The notes under the pieces were generated by a model. The model did no database searches, was not told where the DNA came from, and worked only from the letters and a program-made list of their open reading frames with translations. Shown here piece by piece: positions 62,691 through 64,000 of a stretch of 64,000 nt of DNA. Both the position numbers and the translations under genes were made by a program. Location: assembly GCA_905221605.1 (NCBI GenBank), contig CAJNDS010002623.1, positions 62,001 through 126,000 on the forward strand, in the 5' to 3' direction. Each line of letters starts with the position of its first letter. Positions within the stretch are counted from its first letter, which is position 1. This DNA is from Symbiodinium natans. Lineage: Eukaryota > Sar > Dinophyceae > Suessiales > Symbiodiniaceae.

Positions 62691-64000
62691 GGTGATGCCG
62701 CAGCGTTCTGGTTAGAGAGTACAGCGATGAGCACACAGTCATGTCTTCAGCTACAAGGCTTTAAGGCTTATAGCGCTTCAGGGGTTCACAGGGCTTTTGG
62801 TTTAGGGTTGTAAACCCTAAACCCTAAACCCTAAACCCTAAACCCTAAACCCTAAACCTTAAACCCTCATCAGGGTCTGCAGTGGGAGGCACCCGGTAGA
62901 GTAGCGGCTGAGCCGGAAGATCCGGAAGATGCGGATGAGGCGGACCTTGGCGCATCTTCGCGATCAGAGATTGAGTTGGGACTTAGGGTTTAGGGTTTAG
63001 GGTTTAGGGTTTAGGGTTTGGGGTTTAGGGTTAGGGTTTAGGGTTTCTTGTGGGTTAGGGTTTGCTCGGGGGCAAGTACGGCTTGGAATTGGGTGCCGGG
63101 CTTTGGCTTAGCAGGGTTTAGCACCGCAGGGTTTTAGGTTTAATCCGTTATAATTGCTTTTCCCAAAGTGGTTTAGGGTTTCGAAGGCCTAGGGCTCCAG
63201 CCTACAAGCAGCAGCTCACAAGGGTATGGTTCAATCACCCATGCCAGCACTCAACACTGCTGAGGCCGCGGCAGACCGGAGCACCCTCAACGGCCCCTGA
63301 GGAGACAGAGCGAAGGGTTTGGGGCTTAGTATGTATAATGGGATTTGTTGGCTATCTGGGTGGGGTCTATATATGTATACAGGGTCCAGCAGCCAGCGTT
63401 AACAAATTGCAGCGTAATCGTTGTGAACCACAGCCCGAGCCACTACATGCTAGCGGTAGGTTCGTAGGCAAAACCCAGCTGCCAATAGAAATCTCAAACA
63501 AGGCTGAAACATTACGCCCCTCAACCCTAAACCCTAAACCCTCAACCCTAAATCCAAGTCAAAATTGTCACAGGCACCCCTGACCCCACATCGCGCTCTC
63601 TTCTCAAAACTCACTGCTGTTAAAAACACACGCCGTCTCAAGCGGTCTGCTTAGATGCAAGCCCCAAAAGCATTGGAGTTCAGGGTCTAGGGATTGGGGG
63701 TCATGGTTAAAAGCACTGGCGGTCCACAATCCCCCGAATATCAGGTCTATGCCGTCAGTCCTATCATCAAGTTCAGCTCGAGTTTAACCCTAAACCTCCA
63801 AAAACCCGAAGACCCTACAGAGCCCCAAATAGCCCTAAACCCTAAACCCTAAACCCTAAACCCTAAACCCTAAACCCTAAACCCTAAACCCTAAACCCTA
63901 AACCCCACGACATCTCGGCCCGCGGCCAGGAGCCCTTGCACCGACTGCGACAGGAGCTCCACGTAGAAGGGCAGTACGGCGACCACCTTAGCTTCAAGGA
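62691..64000. repeat. Arrays and unique sequence to the window end
   Basis: Arrays lie at 62811-62870, 62980-63060, 63518-63552 and 63836-63905 (ten CCCTAAA). Unique sequence between them has no recognised coding content. Confidence 0.75.

Larger units (their letters stand above)
1..64000. repeat. Interstitial telomere-type repeats (TTTAGGG/CCCTAAA), whole window
   Basis: Blocks of TTTAGGG or CCCTAAA, from 2 to about 18 units, recur every few hundred bases in both orientations from one end to the other. Many are degenerate (TTCAGGG, CTTAGGG, TTTAGGGG, TTTTAGGG, CCCTCAA, CCCTGAA, CCTAAAG). TTTAGGG is the telomere unit reported for dinoflagellates and plants. Because orientation flips repeatedly and unique sequence lies between blocks, this is interstitial repeat, not a chromosome end. 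Blocks are rare only in the gene or transposon islands at about 29.1-33.2 kb and 41.8-43.6 kb. The largest arrays are listed separately. Confidence 0.97.

Noticed and set aside
1-64000. True telomere or subtelomere end
   Set aside because: Blocks occur in both orientations across the whole window with unique sequence between them; no terminal uninterrupted array is present.

Overview
Origin. The window reads as nuclear DNA of a core dinoflagellate. Four observations support this. (1) The dispersed repeat is TTTAGGG/CCCTAAA, the telomere unit reported for dinoflagellates and also for plants. (2) Exons encode pentatricopeptide (PPR) repeats with the dinoflagellate-style TYNSAISACE consensus. 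(3) Introns that restore reading frames use GT, GC or GA donors with an AG|G acceptor, as described for Symbiodiniaceae and relatives. (4) Genes are sparse islands in repeats. There are no bacterial operons, rRNA, tRNA or CRISPR arrays that I can see. It is not a chromosome end: the telomere-type blocks run in both orientations throughout.

Genes. On the minus strand lie: two PPR fragments at 2.3-2.96 kb; a PPR gene at 4.75-6.87 kb split into at least seven exons; an unrecognised ORF at 29.1-29.7 kb; a decayed LINE reverse transcriptase at 29.97-31.93 kb; a decayed unrecognised coding region at 32.1-33.0 kb; a two-exon phytanoyl-CoA dioxygenase-like gene at 42.2-43.55 kb; and a lone potassium-channel pore exon at 52.99-53.15 kb. 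Most other open frames are shadows kept open by 7-bp or homopolymer repeats.

Repeats. Well over a hundred interstitial telomere-type blocks fill the space between genes, many locally converted to a variant unit. Among them lie dozens of short (about 85-260 bp) inverted-repeat elements that I sort into families A to L. Families A, B and C share a terminal layout with AGTAACC at nucleotides 12-18, and intact copies of A to E are flanked by 4-bp target-site duplications. Other items are a 616-bp element with perfect 30-bp terminal inverted repeats and a minisatellite core (44.58-45.19 kb), a roughly 440-bp satellite (59.18-60.23 kb), and long pure C or G tracts.

Main result. The same families sit inside genes as precise introns. 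In the PPR gene, removing two family A elements, two family B elements and one further TIR element, each with one copy of its target duplication, restores the frame and the strict 35-residue PPR period. A family A element likewise splits the dioxygenase gene. The element supplies the AG acceptor and the duplicated target supplies a GT, GC or GA donor. These are introner-like elements with several families active in one gene, and two of these introns contain telomere-repeat arrays. Elsewhere telomere arrays also sit inside elements, joined at CCCT or AGGG, so elements and telomere repeats seem to have expanded together.
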